From Psettodes erumei (lineage: Eukaryota > Chordata > Actinopteri > Pleuronectiformes > Psettodidae), in NCBI GenBank assembly GCA_016785225.1, contig JAFBJZ010000880.1, forward strand, positions 2,666,001-2,730,000: a DNA stretch of 64,000 nucleotides, in the 5' to 3' direction. The translations under genes were made by a program, and so were the position numbers. The notes beneath the pieces are model-generated. The model made no database searches, had not been told where the DNA came from, and worked only from the letters and a program-made list of their open reading frames with translations. This document shows, piece after piece, positions 49,766-60,800 of the stretch (position 1 is the stretch's first letter; the number at the start of each line of letters is the position of its first letter).

Positions 49766-52700
49766 GTGGGTAGATTCATGCATGCAGCAATATAAGAGGA
49801 TTGTCTCAAGTGCAAGAGTGCGGCGCCTGTGCTGCTGTTGGTCTGTGCAGCCTCGCTTCTCAAATGCAAATTGTCTCTACTGCATATTGTTTTCTGACCC
49901 CTGTAGTGCCCTTTTCCCAGTAAAGCTATCTCCCATCTTATCGGCTTAAATTACAAAGTGGGGCTGCAATTAAGAGTGTCCTATCCTCACTTATCAGAGC
50001 ATAGATTCACCTTAGTCATTCTAATTAAATTCTGGGGTCTGGATGGAGGAAGCCAAGAATCAAAAACTTCAGAGCAAAAAAAGGGAAAAAAAAACAACAA
50101 CAAGAAGTAAGCACTCCATCCAGGGATTCATCTGCGTCAGATGTTTTTCCTTCCTCATTATTTCATTTGGTCTCAAGCAGCACAGACTGACCTGGTTCAC
50201 AACCACAACAAACATTACTTGAACACAGTTTACTGTTTACAGTTCACACCTTCCACCCACTGCTAGCTCTATCCAACAACAGACTGACGGAGGGATGAAG
50301 TACTGTACATACACTCAGTCACTGTACCGCTCCCAAATTTTACTTTCTTTACAGTGTGACATCATTCCACAATATGGAGGCAAAAACAGAGAGAAAGAGC
50401 GCTTGTTTTGATGTGTGTACTAGTGCAGCTCTCTTTTGGAACAAGTGGGCATCATTTGTGGAGTCCAGTACCTACGGTTTCCTCATGGGCCAGTGTCTTT
50501 TGAATTCCACACCCACACTTTGTAATAATAATAACAAAGCCCCTCAAGAGCCAAAGTAAACGTCAGTCGTGAGTGGGCTGATCTTCATGTGTAAAACCGC
50601 TGGAGCTTGACGTGTAAAACTCATATCTGAGTATTGCACGTTCCGCAGCTTTAAACTGTTTCCAAAGATGTTCATCATTAGGAATGCAGCATGGCATCAA
50701 GAGCCGAGGCAACAATAAACTGACCTCCCCAGAAATGAGGACATCCAGAGCAGTTCAAATGAGGTTTTCTTATCACAAAACTGACACTGCATTATTAGCT
50801 ACCAACCCTCATTACCTCGCAGCATATTGTACTTGAACTTTTTGATTGTAATCAGCACAACAATCATTCATCAATCTGTGCTGATGCACTTCCTGCCTGC
50901 CTTAGTCAAAACAGTGAGTTGTTGTGGGGGGGCAAACCTTTCATTTAGTGGCAAAGAAATCCCCCGGAGCTCTGCTGAAGCCAGCGCAGTGTCACTCTGC
51001 ATGAAAACATTCATGCAAATGAATGTGCAAGAAGCCAGAGTTCAATTAAGTCCCTTTCTGCTCTCTTTTCAGCATTGAGTGGTAAGTCACGTCCACTCCT
51101 GTATATCTGCGGCCTTGATATGTAAATGATCTCTGTGGTGGAATGATGAAGGGGCTCTGGGGGGATTAGGGTGTGTGTCGAAGAAAGACGAGCGGTTTGA
51201 CACCTGCGCTGCTCTTTGGCTCTCGCGCCTGCAGCACCGCAGAGAGGAAGAAGCCTGGCAGAAAAACGTACAGGAATTCTCATCCGCTGCATGTTTACTG
51301 ATCCACCATGACTTTCTGACTTAATTAATAAGCTATCTGCCACTGCACACCAGCTGGTAAATATGAAATAAGACGAACCTGAACTCTAAAATGTAGTCAT
51401 GTGACTGCAGCTTATGTTAGAACTTACAGTCCCCATGAAATGTAAAAAGACATCATTACCTCGTTGACTAACTTTCCATGTCTGGATATGCACAAAATAT
51501 GTGTTTTTAAATCACAAATAAACCCAAAACAACTGAAATAAAACTTGAATATGTGTTGTGGAAATGTCTTTAAGGTGAACACATGTTTTTTTTTTTGGGG
51601 GGGGTTTACTAGATTTTTTTTATTAGATAATCGCAAAATAAAGCCAGGCTTGTTCAGTTGTCATAGAGATGGCTTAGTGGTCATCATGGGATACATCTGT
51701 AATGACATCCATTCACAGATAAAGACCAAAACTTGCAAATTAAAGCTTAAGAAACAGTTAATACATGTGGCCTTGTGTTCAAATGATTTTGTCAAACTAC
51801 TGTTTCCAAGGTCAAAAATTTCCATTCACACAAGTTTAAAGGATTTTGAAAAAAAAAGAATCCATCTTTGTAGAATATGTGCAAACCTGTGATGGATGCA
51901 ATGAGAAAACAGTGAATTTCTAACCACAGCCAATAAAGAAAGTAAAAAAAGAAAAACACAAATCGTAAACTGTCTCATCTGTCTGCCCCTCAGATCAAAT
52001 CAAACGTCCACGTTCCCTCCTGATTGAGTCCTGTAGACTGTGGATGCTTCTACCATCTGTTACCAAGCGATCGACGTTCCATGGGCCATGTGACGACAGC
52101 GAAGCCGTTTCCATGACAACTGAGCAACTGCCATCCACTGATGAAGCCCAAGAAGTAAAGCTGAAAGCTTCAGAAGAAGCAGGTGCAAGTATAGAAAGTG
52201 GGCCTTGATATTTTTCCTGTTTTACTTTTCATTTTCCTGATGATGGAAACACCATTTCAAAGCCCTACACACCTTGCTTTATAGTAATTTGGGGGAAATA
52301 GTACATTTTTGTTTTTAAATTATGTCCTTTTATTTATTTATGTTAATTAACAATACATGAGAATAATAACTGTGTGTATTTGTAGAATTGCAACTCCTCC
52401 TCAAGTTACTGCAATCGCTAAATTCCCTGAAATAATAATAGAATGTAGGCCTAATAAATATTTAAATACCTAATCCTTAATGTCTGCAGGACAGAGAGAG
52501 CTTTAGTATTGCTTCTCTTTTTTGTAAAGAGGAACTGAATGATGATTTAAATTGAGGTACCTGCATGTGGTTGGAGGTCAGTCAAAATTAGAACCAAAAT
52601 GACAATGATACAATGATGGAGCTCTGGAGCTTTAAATCTCACCATTAGCCAATGAGGGATTGTCGATCTTAAACCCCCCCCATTACAATCTCAAGGTCAA

Positions 52701-52929
52701 CATTGGCTTAAAAGCTGAGGGTCAAAGCTCACTGTTGATTTGAAAGTGTCATTTGAGAAAACAATCTCACCACAAGGCCAATTTAGTCAGTGCTCTGCAG
52801 CTTTTCATCACATGTTTGTCATCATAGTGCCTCATCATCACGTCAGGTTGTCTCCAGGAAGGAAGCTGGCAGAAGTAATGGGAAGACGTGCATTTACTCA
52901 ACAATCAATAATGCCCTCTGAATACACTG

Positions 52930-53262
52930 ATCACTGTTCAATATAAAAAGCCACCAAACGACAGAGACAGATTTATGTGTGATGGTCGGGTTTTGTTTGC
53001 TTTTCCCCTTTTGTTTGTTTCTCTATAAAAACCCAGTTCCCACTTCACTCTGTGCCAGATGATTACCGTATCATCCTGCGTGTGTGTCTTGCTCTGCCAC
53101 TACGTCTTGAAGCTTTTGACCAGCTCGCCTGCTTTAACTGCCTGGTCTTGCTTTGGGTTTCTTGCTGCCAACCTTTTGCTTAGAGACAATAAAGAAAACC
53201 TGGAAGCCGTGCCTTTCGTCTCCTGCACTTTGTGGTCCAACAACTTGGCCCTAACATTAAGA
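52930..53262 (+). repeat. LTR-like segment (possible solo LTR)
   Basis: A TATAAAAA box at 53024-53031 is followed about 165 bases later by AATAAA at 53188-53193 and a short tail (cctgcactttgtggtcc, ending cctaaca). This spacing and ending resemble U3-R-U5 of a fish LTR retroelement. The ends and target-site duplications were not defined, and no internal gag/pol sequence is near. It could equally be chance TATA and polyadenylation words in unique DNA. Confidence 0.25.
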
Positions 53263-55318
53263 TTACAAAGGAGTTAATGTCATATGTCAAATGAGAATAA
53301 CCAACCTTTTTGTGCATTGATTTTGTTGATTTATATTGTTTGTTTGCAGCAGTTTGTTCCAAGCACCTTGTTGCTGTTATTGACATGTTGATGATGTACG
53401 GTGCCTTTCCACGCACTGCGCGGCACAAATCAGCCAAAAGACAATCGTTTATTTCCAGACGGTGATGACTAGTTTTAGTCTGGGGCCGGTGGAACCAAAA
53501 CACTCAGCTGTCAGTCAGTTAAATCCTCTCTAACTTCTCTCATTCATCACTCCGCTGCTGCCACTTTAGATCACACAGAGAGATATCCTGCCACTGTGCA
53601 GCCTTCAGAAAACATTTCCCTGTGTCTGTGCAGGCCTATGTGATGAGCTGAGCGATGATACTGTAAGTCCTGTGTCATTACCATGGAGACTAATCTAAGC
53701 AGTTGCCATTATTAAACTTTTTTTTCCCCCTGAGCTTCTCCAGAAATGCATTAGTTCTGTAGGTGGGCTGAGCAGGAACTTGAGATGTGAGAACTGGGGA
53801 GCTAAATATAGAGCGACTGCAGATCCAGATGCTGTTGATTAGTGGAGCTGTTTAGTCTCTTAAATGGCTGAATTTATGATATGCTGTGGTTGATGTCTTG
53901 AGCTTCTTTCTTGGGTGTGTGTTTGAATCTGCGTATGTGAGTGTGAGACGATGGACAGTTTTAAGTGTTTTAAATCTAAAATGAGTCAGACGGGAAGAAA
54001 TAAGAATCCTTCAAGTCGCTTGTGGCAAACCCTTTAAAAGCGTTACAGAGGAGGAAATGACATCAACGGATATGAAGAACGCCAGCAGGCAAAACAGAAA
54101 AACAACATTAGTGATTCAGAAGTTTATAAAATTTTTCACATTTGCCTTTGTAATCACTCAGTTCACTCTGGATTGATTATTTGCTTCCAACCATATTCCA
54201 TCTAATTTTGGATATAAAGAAGAGTAAGTTAAGATTTCGTTTTTCAAGCGACAATGAAAAAGCTAATAATTTTCCTGTAATTTAGGGAAGATCAAACCTC
54301 ATTTAAATAACCAGTCAAAGTGGCATGTTTGAGTCCTGATTTGTCGTTTTTTTGTGTCGACCTGTTACATCACTCAGTCCCATTCCCTTAAAAATTCCTT
54401 CATATAAAACCAGAGGACTAATGGGTTTGTTTTTTTTAGATTGTATGTGACAAAAAAAATAATTTAAAATTCTGATCATGACACTGTCCTCTGTTGATGC
54501 CAGGAGATAAATTCAGCTGTCACCATCATGTGTCACTTACATAACAACAGTCCTGCAGCTGCAACGGATTAACTGCCTTGCTCAAGGGCACTTTGAGGTT
54601 TGCAGTGCATCAAAGGGTCTTCATATTTTGCAGAATGTCCTTCTCCAGGACTGGACACCTCCTGGGGGGCCCCAGGGAAGAAATGAACTATAGTCCTACA
54701 TTGCTTTGGATGCTATAATGTCAAATTGTCCCAAACTATACATTTCAAGTAGACTCCAGTATGAATTTTTAATGTTTCCTCCACCTCCTTAGTAATACAA
54801 CCCAAGTAAGAAGTGAGACTAAAATCCTAACCCCAACACTACAAGAGTAAATAAATCATTTTAGACTTGTCAACATTTTAAAGGATGTATATTGAATGAA
54901 GAGGAGTGCTGTCATACATTTTTCATTGTTTAAGATGAAAAAATACCTTAAAATGAGATTTTAAGGCATCTCATTTTAAGGCATCTAGCTGCAGCTAGAT
55001 GGGGCCATGGTGAGGTCATAATGAAGGGGTCGCCTGAAGGTCCTTAGCATTCTGGTTAATACTGCACTTGAGTATTTAAGTATTGAGTCATTTTGCATTT
55101 ATTCAAAGATGATTTCTTCATTTTCAGCTGGGGGGGCTTTGCACCCCTTGGGTGATCCCTGGGACATCTGTCTCATGTGCCCGGACGTTAATACATTTTT
55201 TTTTCTTGGATGGATTATCTATTAATTCGCTTTATATTCGGTCCTACTTGTCACGTCTGATGCGTGTCTATGGTTCTTCAAAGCACTTTTTTTATATAAT
55301 AAATTGGCTTCTGTCGCG
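53263..55318. other. Intergenic sequence upstream of KCNK9
   Basis: The main feature is the palindrome/direct-repeat cluster at 54946-55000. The word gctcaagggcactt near 54581 also occurs near 17063, which suggests a trace of another dispersed repeat. No exon is seen. Confidence 0.45.
54946..55000. repeat. Compound inverted and direct repeat
   Basis: Three overlapping structures occupy 55 bases. First, 14-base inverted arms (ccttaaaatgagat at 54946-54959 and its complement at 54968-54981) are separated by 8 bases. Second, a 14-base direct repeat attttaaggcatct occurs at 54958 and 54973. Third, a perfect 18-base palindrome atctagctgcagctagat lies at 54983-55000. It is non-coding. Confidence 0.9.
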
Positions 55319-55339
55319 CGCAGCACCATGGACAGCGCA
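55319..55339 (+). promoter_or_regulatory. RE1/NRSE, predicted REST binding site
   Basis: The sequence cagcaccatggacagcgc (55321-55338) matches positions 3-20 of the 21-base REST consensus without a mismatch; only positions 1, 2 and 21 differ. Both half-sites and their spacing are intact. It lies about 1.57 kb upstream of the KCNK9 start codon. REST silences neuronal genes in non-neuronal cells, and KCNK9 is mainly neuronal, so repression of KCNK9 is a natural inference. Binding itself is not shown by the sequence. Confidence 0.75.
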
Positions 55340-56455
55340 CCGACCTGTGCAGCTGAGCCCGGATTGGTACGCAGATTGCCCGCTGCTGCCGGGATGTACA
55401 AACAATAATGTGGCCATCTGAGACTGAGTAAACGCTCTCTGTCCACAGAATGAGTAGGAGTGGTCACTGTGGGAGGGGTCGCGTGTCGAGAGCAGCGGGA
55501 GATGCAGTCAGTTGTGCCCCAACAGATATAGGTTGTTTTTTTTTCTTCCGAAAAGAAAGCCTCCAGAAGAGTGTGCAGATGCTCAGGCCAGACCTTGGAT
55601 GAATCGTGACACTTGGAGACGAGAAAAACACAGGGACAGAAGGAGCAACGCCCACCGATTAGAGTCTGGAGTGTGTGGAGACATAAAAATGTGGAGCCTT
55701 CAAGATACTAGCAGTTCGTGATACGCATGGTTAACTCAGAGGCCCCCGTGCGACGAGGGGAAGCGCATGTATTATTTATTTTTCTTCCTTTTCCCCCCCA
55801 AATGATCTCAAACTGATCAGCAGACAGAGCGGCAGAGGAGCTGTGGAGTGCGCTTGGATGTGCGCAACAGAGCACGAGTGCCACTGCAGACATGGAGCGC
55901 GCTGTACGTTTTTCTGAATTTGGTGTGTTCGGTTACTAAAGTGTCTTATTTCTCCTCCGCTCCAACTTCTGCACATCCCCCAAATAAGATGTATAATTTG
56001 ATGAAGATCTTCGTTGCGACGGAACCTGTTGTGGACGATGATTTGCTGCGTGCTTGGAATATTTTTTTATACTCTTATAACAAGTGAGGTGATCCGGGAA
56101 TAAAGCAGCTGAGGGAAAAGAGGAATAAGGCTGTGAATTTGTTTGATGTGATGATCTGCGCATCGCGTGAGTAACGGTTCCCAACTTGGTGATCATCTCC
56201 GTTACTCCGTGACTCTCCCCGTCATATCGACGACTCAGCACATTTGTCACGAGGATGCCCGCTGTTTGCGAGGAAGATTTGAGGATTTTGCGGACAGTAA
56301 ACTGATTCTGTCTCGTCTGTCTGAGGAAAATGGCAGCTAAAAATAGCCTGAATGCTGATGAGATTACAATGAACAGGTTGGTGTTTGGCTGAAACTTAGA
56401 GGCATGTGGAAAGATGCTCAGTTATAGGACATTTTAATTCACATCCCAGACAGAG
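55340..56455. other. KCNK9 5' flank
   Basis: The sequence between the RE1 site and the leader is of mixed composition with some CpG. Several open frames occur on both strands (for example 55512-55721 and 55936-56250) but none resembles a known protein. The KCNK9 transcription start probably lies in this stretch or in the CpG-rich leader. Confidence 0.4.
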
Positions 56456-56911
56456 TAAGTGTGGAGGACCAAAGGAAGGAAAGAAAGACAGGGATCATTT
56501 TCTGGGGTTGGAAGCATTTGTTCAGTGTATCCGTGCGTTTCACTTGAGGAGAAGAGACCAACAGACGATCTTGGAAGCAGCTTGTTGATGGCACTGCGCA
56601 CCGGGAGGACTTGGTTTGGGCAGGTCTTGCGCAGGGTTTCTCGGCTGCAGGGCTCCTGGTCCAGGCGATCGAGCAGTCTCTTGTGTCTTTCTGCGAACCA
56701 GGAGCAGGATCTGGGGGTCTGTCACCGGAATCACCACAAGGCGGGGGATTTCCACCGCTGCTCCGGCGTCCACCGCGGCCACGGTCACCGGAGCGCACCT
56801 TTCTGCGCCTCCGCCTCCAGGCGCTGTCCACACGGCTTTCCCCACGCTTGCTGCGCCTTCCCGGGGAATCCGAGGGGACATGAGCCCCTCGGTCGCCGGT
56901 TCCTGTTGGCC
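56456..56911 (+). other. KCNK9 5' leader, frame open upstream of the start
   Basis: The KCNK9 frame has no stop between TAA 56456-56458 and the conserved ATG at 56912, a run of 151 codons. An in-frame ATG at 56588 would add 108 residues. The encoded sequence (basic, Cys/Arg/Ser-rich) is unlike anything in TASK channels, which start at MKRQNV, so it is read as GC-rich 5' UTR and not as coding. A GTAAGT at 56455-56460 and a pyrimidine-rich AG at 56819-56820 could be splice sites of a 5' UTR intron, but this is weak. Confidence 0.5.
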
Positions 56912-57080
56912 ATGAAGCGGCAAAACGTGCGGACCTTGTCCCTGATCATTTGCACGTTTACATACCTGCTCGTCGGGGCCGCCGTCTTTGACGCCCTGGA
57001 GTCCGACTTCGAGATGCGGGAAAAAGAGCAGCTGGAAGCCGAGGAGAAACGACTCCAGGGGAAATATAACATCAGCGAGG
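56560..57080. promoter_or_regulatory. CpG-rich region over KCNK9 5' end
   Basis: G+C and CpG content rise sharply across the leader and exon 1, including stretches such as ggcgtccaccgcggccacgg, compared with the A/T-rich flanks. This is the usual appearance of a CpG-island-like vertebrate promoter/first exon. No convincing TATA box or initiator was identified. Confidence 0.5.
56880..56915 (+). other. Upstream ORF overlapping the KCNK9 start (ATGA)
   Basis: An ATG at 56880 with G at -3 and A at +4 opens an 11-codon reading frame (MSPSVAGSCWP) that ends at TGA 56913-56915. The stop overlaps the KCNK9 ATG (56912-56914) as ATGA. The initiation context is about as good as that of the main ATG, so ribosomes could translate it and reinitiate. 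Whether the transcript includes this ATG depends on the transcription start, which I cannot see. Confidence 0.6.
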
Positions 57081-57194
57081 ATGATTACCGCAAACTGGAG
57101 ACCATCATCATGGAGGCAGAGCCCCACAGAGCCGGGGTGCAGTGGAAATTTGCAGGGTCATTTTACTTTGCCATCACGGTTATAACCACCATAG
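56912..57194 (+). CDS. kcnk9: KCNK9 (TASK-3) first coding exon, partial gene
   Basis: The exon encodes residues 1-94 and the first base of codon 95 of the two-pore-domain leak potassium channel TASK-3. Visible parts in order are: MKRQNVRT, a basic start used in TASK trafficking; the first transmembrane helix (about residues 8-28) ending GAAVFDALES; the extracellular cap helices with a possible N-glycosylation site NIS at Asn53; EPHRAG with Glu70, the residue typical of TASK-3 where TASK-1 (KCNK3) has Lys; and the pore helix WKFAGSFYFAITVITTIG leading into selectivity filter 1. The acidic/basic cap sequence is also closer to KCNK9 than to KCNK3. The exon stops at the GTAAGT donor in codon 95, phase 1, as in vertebrate KCNK3/KCNK9. 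Exon 2, with the pH-sensing His98 region, second pore and remaining helices, lies beyond the window. The ATG has G at -3 and begins the family-conserved sequence. TRAPPC9 upstream on the same strand confirms the locus. Confidence 0.97.
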
Positions 57195-57530
57195 GTAAGT
57201 CTCAGTCTCTTATTATGAGCCTCGGTCTCTGACAGTGTAACCGAGCCTCCCGGATCGTTACAGGTGCCTCTCGCTGTCTCATCACTGTTGCGCAACAGGA
57301 CGTGGTTTATTATAGTAGATATAGACAGACAGTTACATTTTCTAGGTAATAAAACGGTCTTGAAGGCAGCAGATGCGCGGGAGCACGTTCATATTCAGTG
57401 CCGTGGCCCTGGTCGCAATGCCACGAGTCTTTAGGTAAAGTTTTTAAGCAACATGTTGCAGCTCTCGTTGTGGTCTGGAGGGGGAGTATCTGAATTTATA
57501 CTCGAGAAAATAAATCAACCTTTTGTAAGG

Positions 57531-57840
57531 CGGAAGAGTGACGTAGCGCGGCACGCTCGGGCGCACTCAGAAGTCATATCGTCTCCTCTGGTGCAGCTTC
57601 ACTTTCACCCTGTGATTCAACTTGTAGCTTCCCTGTTAACGGAGCACCACCGAGACGCGGCTGAAAGTCTGACGCGGCGTAAGGAGTCGTGGGTGTCAGA
57701 CGCCCCGAGGTGTGTGCGCGTGTTTTTTTTAAGGCTGTGCGGGAGGATACGGAGGCTGTGTGTGCGGAGCAGACTGGGAGCAGTTGTGAGGGAAGCAGCA
57801 GCGGCCGGTGGTGTGGTGCTGAAGGGACAGCTCCGCTGAC
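57531..57840. promoter_or_regulatory. CpG-dense patch in KCNK9 intron 1 (possible regulatory)
   Basis: CpG density is high from cggaagagtgacgtagcgcg through about 57840. It includes an ETS-like CGGAAG and a TGACGTA element resembling half of a cAMP-response site (57539-57545). It starts about 340 bases after exon 1. An open frame of 128 codons here (57453-57839) reads as chance, since it matches nothing I know and sits within the intron. It may be an alternative promoter or enhancer. Confidence 0.3.
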
Positions 57841-60800
57841 TTCAGCCGCACTCCGGCTGAGATATGCCGGGCACTTCCACCCATGCTACTTGATTTTCCA
57901 TTTAATATAGTATTTAATGTTCATCCTACAGGTTAGTGCACTTTAAAGCACTTCTTTATGAACACAGCGAGAGCTGGTGCGCGTAAAAAAGAACCATCTC
58001 CCTGTGGACACAAATCAATCAAGTTTACATACATTTATGTTTTATGACTCTTCCCCCACCGTGAAACGCAGATTACATCGGTTTTGACGCTACTTGCTGA
58101 TGCATTTGCGTCATGGAGATTTATTTCCCGCTGCGAACGAGGGTGTGAACGGGGTCCCTCTGTGTTTTCGCTGAACAATAAAACCACATCCTCTCTGCAT
58201 TTTAATCGCCACATATACCACCGAATGGAGCTCTGGTGAATTCAACCGGAGTTAATTGAATAAACTCTTATGCGCGAAAACCGAAAAAAAGACAAGTTAC
58301 TATGAAACCTTTCAATCAGAGTTAGATTGTGTGCCAGGCAAGGCATTTGTAATGAACTCCCCATTCCCGCAGAGGTCACAGAGACGCGCTTTCTCCATTA
58401 TGGGAGTCAGATACTATTATTCGAGATGAGGACTTTTCACTGGGAGGGTGGTGGTGGTGGAGGAGACTAATGCACTAGGCCTGTCCTCCGGTTTGCCGGG
58501 CAACACTTAAAAGGGACGACTGTACAGAGCAGTGAAGGTGGATCCACTGTTGTTTCTAGGCTACAGCAACGAGAGCCATTGTAATATTCATGTTCTGTGA
58601 AGTGGTTACATTTGCTGCAGCGGCCTGTGTCTGCTCTGTGGGAAACAGGCTCTTTATGGGTATCATCACACTCCTAACAGCAGTAACAGGACATGTTTCC
58701 CTGTAAAATGAACAACTATGATTCTTATTCAACTGCTTGATTTCATTGATAAACTGTAAAGCCAGTTTGCTTGAAAACTGCTGTGAAATAATTGAATCAT
58801 CAACTTTCAGGGGCAGTGTCATTTTCTAAAATTCTGCCATTCTAAATGAGACATTCAGAACAAATTGTGATTAAAATAAAACAAAATTAATTCTGGAGGG
58901 TTTTTTTTTCCACAGACTTTTTTTTTTTTTTTGCACAGACTGACAATAAATCTTAATATCTGGCTTATTGTCACATGGATCAAACTGAGGAAACATCATC
59001 ATCTTCATGTTATACTGACCAAATGTCCATCACAATCAATAAAATTATATTTAATTTTAAAGGGTTGATTTTGTGGTTTTCTATACTTTTATTAATGTCA
59101 GTAAAATCAGTGGAAAGAATACAAGCCAACAATTAACCGATGCTATTAACAAGTATTGTCTTTGTACCTAAAGCCTCACTCCTCTGTGCCACCGTGCCCC
59201 ATTGTTCTCTACAAACTATTAAAACACATTAATGAGCCACCCTGTTGTGCTGGGTGACACATTTCTTCATTATGATAAACATGAGCACTGTGATTTATTT
59301 AGATTTGGTCCCAAATACACAGTTGTGGTGTTGCAAATGCCCACTGCAGAGCACCAAATGTGTAGTAATCTGCAGCTGAGCATCGTCCCCAACAAATGCA
59401 CTAATTACTCTGTGGTTAAAGATTTACGTCTTCAGTGAGAACTAACGAGCTTGGGGCTGAGAGCAACAGAAAGGCTTAGGAAGCTGGAAAATTTGGAATT
59501 AAAATTAAAATTTGGAATTGGACTGATGCGCTGCTGGCTTTCGTTGATTTTCATTGGATTTGTTGACACTAACAAAAATATAGAAAGTTAGCAGCCTTAT
59601 CCTTTGACCACATCACCTGTCCCAGGTGAGAGGGAGTGTGTATGAAATGGAGCAAAGGCAAATCAGTATGTTTTAACTTTAGCTTATTGAAAAAAGTTGA
59701 AAATGGAAAAAGCAATTGCCATCATTTGTCATCTGTTTGTTGCTGTTGGTTTTGGACACATGGAACTTTCTTGATGAAAGTTTAATATTTTTTTGTGATT
59801 TGATTGACTAGTCAGATTTCTTAAGCTTGACCCATTTCATCTGGCACTCCATTTAGGTTAAATCCATATCTCAGAATTGTTTGCAGGTAGTCTGACCCAG
59901 CCATTGGGGCATTTAGGCAGTGCAGCTTTTATTTGCAGAGCTAACCAGTTGATTGTGAGGCCCAGCACTCTGACATACGTTCAGCTGACATCATGAAATC
60001 TATTTCCTCATACTAAATTCCTTAGAAAGAAATGAAACTAGATATGTTCCTCTGCGCTCTATTGCTATGTTTTCAAATCATTCTTTTGACCACAAAAAAG
60101 TGAAAGAACTGAAACTAGCTTTGTACAAAAAATGAAACTGCAGAGATAAGGAAACAATTTGGACTGTGTCAACTATGAGCTGTTTGTGGAACCTAATGAA
60201 ATTCCCTGTCATCATGTGGGACTGTAAAAATAAGATACAAAGATGTATTAAGATATATGTATAGATCTATTAAGATATGTGGCGCCTGGTGCTTGCTGCC
60301 GGGTGTGTACATTAACAATGGAATAAATCACAGGAAAGACCAAATACCCCAGGAGAAATGTAACAATACAGATCACCACATTGCTCCAAAAGCCTGCACA
60401 AAAACACTCTCAGCCTTACACATTCATCACTCAGTCATTATAAAGCTGAAGAGGTGTACTTTTGCTTTAGACAGCCTAATTTTTCAGAGAATATTTATAA
60501 TGTTCTGCATCGATTAGCAGGCTAAGACGCATACTTTATCACAGGCGGGTGACAAAATGAAGGGAAAAGAGGAGACACAAGCATACGTGCCTGTGCAGTC
60601 AACCCATCTTAGCCCAGCTGAGCTTCTGGAGTGATGGTGATCTCATCATCATCACCAGATGGGGGAATGTTTGTTCATTCCTCCGGTAGAGTTTCACAGA
60701 CTTGGAGAAGTTATTTAGCTGTTATGGAGCCCTTTGGAGAGGCAACTCAGTGAGACACTTTTTTGTTGGATTTTTGTTGAATGTGCCACCCATATGTACA

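Larger units (their letters stand above)
47481..52929. other. TRAPPC9-KCNK9 intergenic sequence, left part
   Basis: No gene is recognised. The block holds the second copy of an unnamed repeat at 48553-48662, a short repeat tail at 49690-49765, and an optimal acceptor and donor nine bases apart at 51060-51087. Open frames at 47648-48018 and 51545-51892 match nothing I know. Confidence 0.5.

Noticed and set aside
56820..56829. Second REST-like element ggcgctgtcc in the KCNK9 leader
   Set aside because: Only one half-site matches; the other half is missing at any standard spacing.
56540..57127. A 195-codon open frame on the - strand across KCNK9 exon 1
   Set aside because: It is the reverse of a real GC-rich coding exon and leader; such shadows are expected there.
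56912..57194. Assignment to KCNK3 (TASK-1) instead of KCNK9
   Set aside because: The cap sequence and Glu70 before PHRAG are of the TASK-3 type, and TRAPPC9 lies directly upstream as in other vertebrates.
57453..57839. A 128-codon open frame in KCNK9 intron 1
   Set aside because: No protein resemblance, GC-rich context, and a position after the exon 1 donor without splice support.
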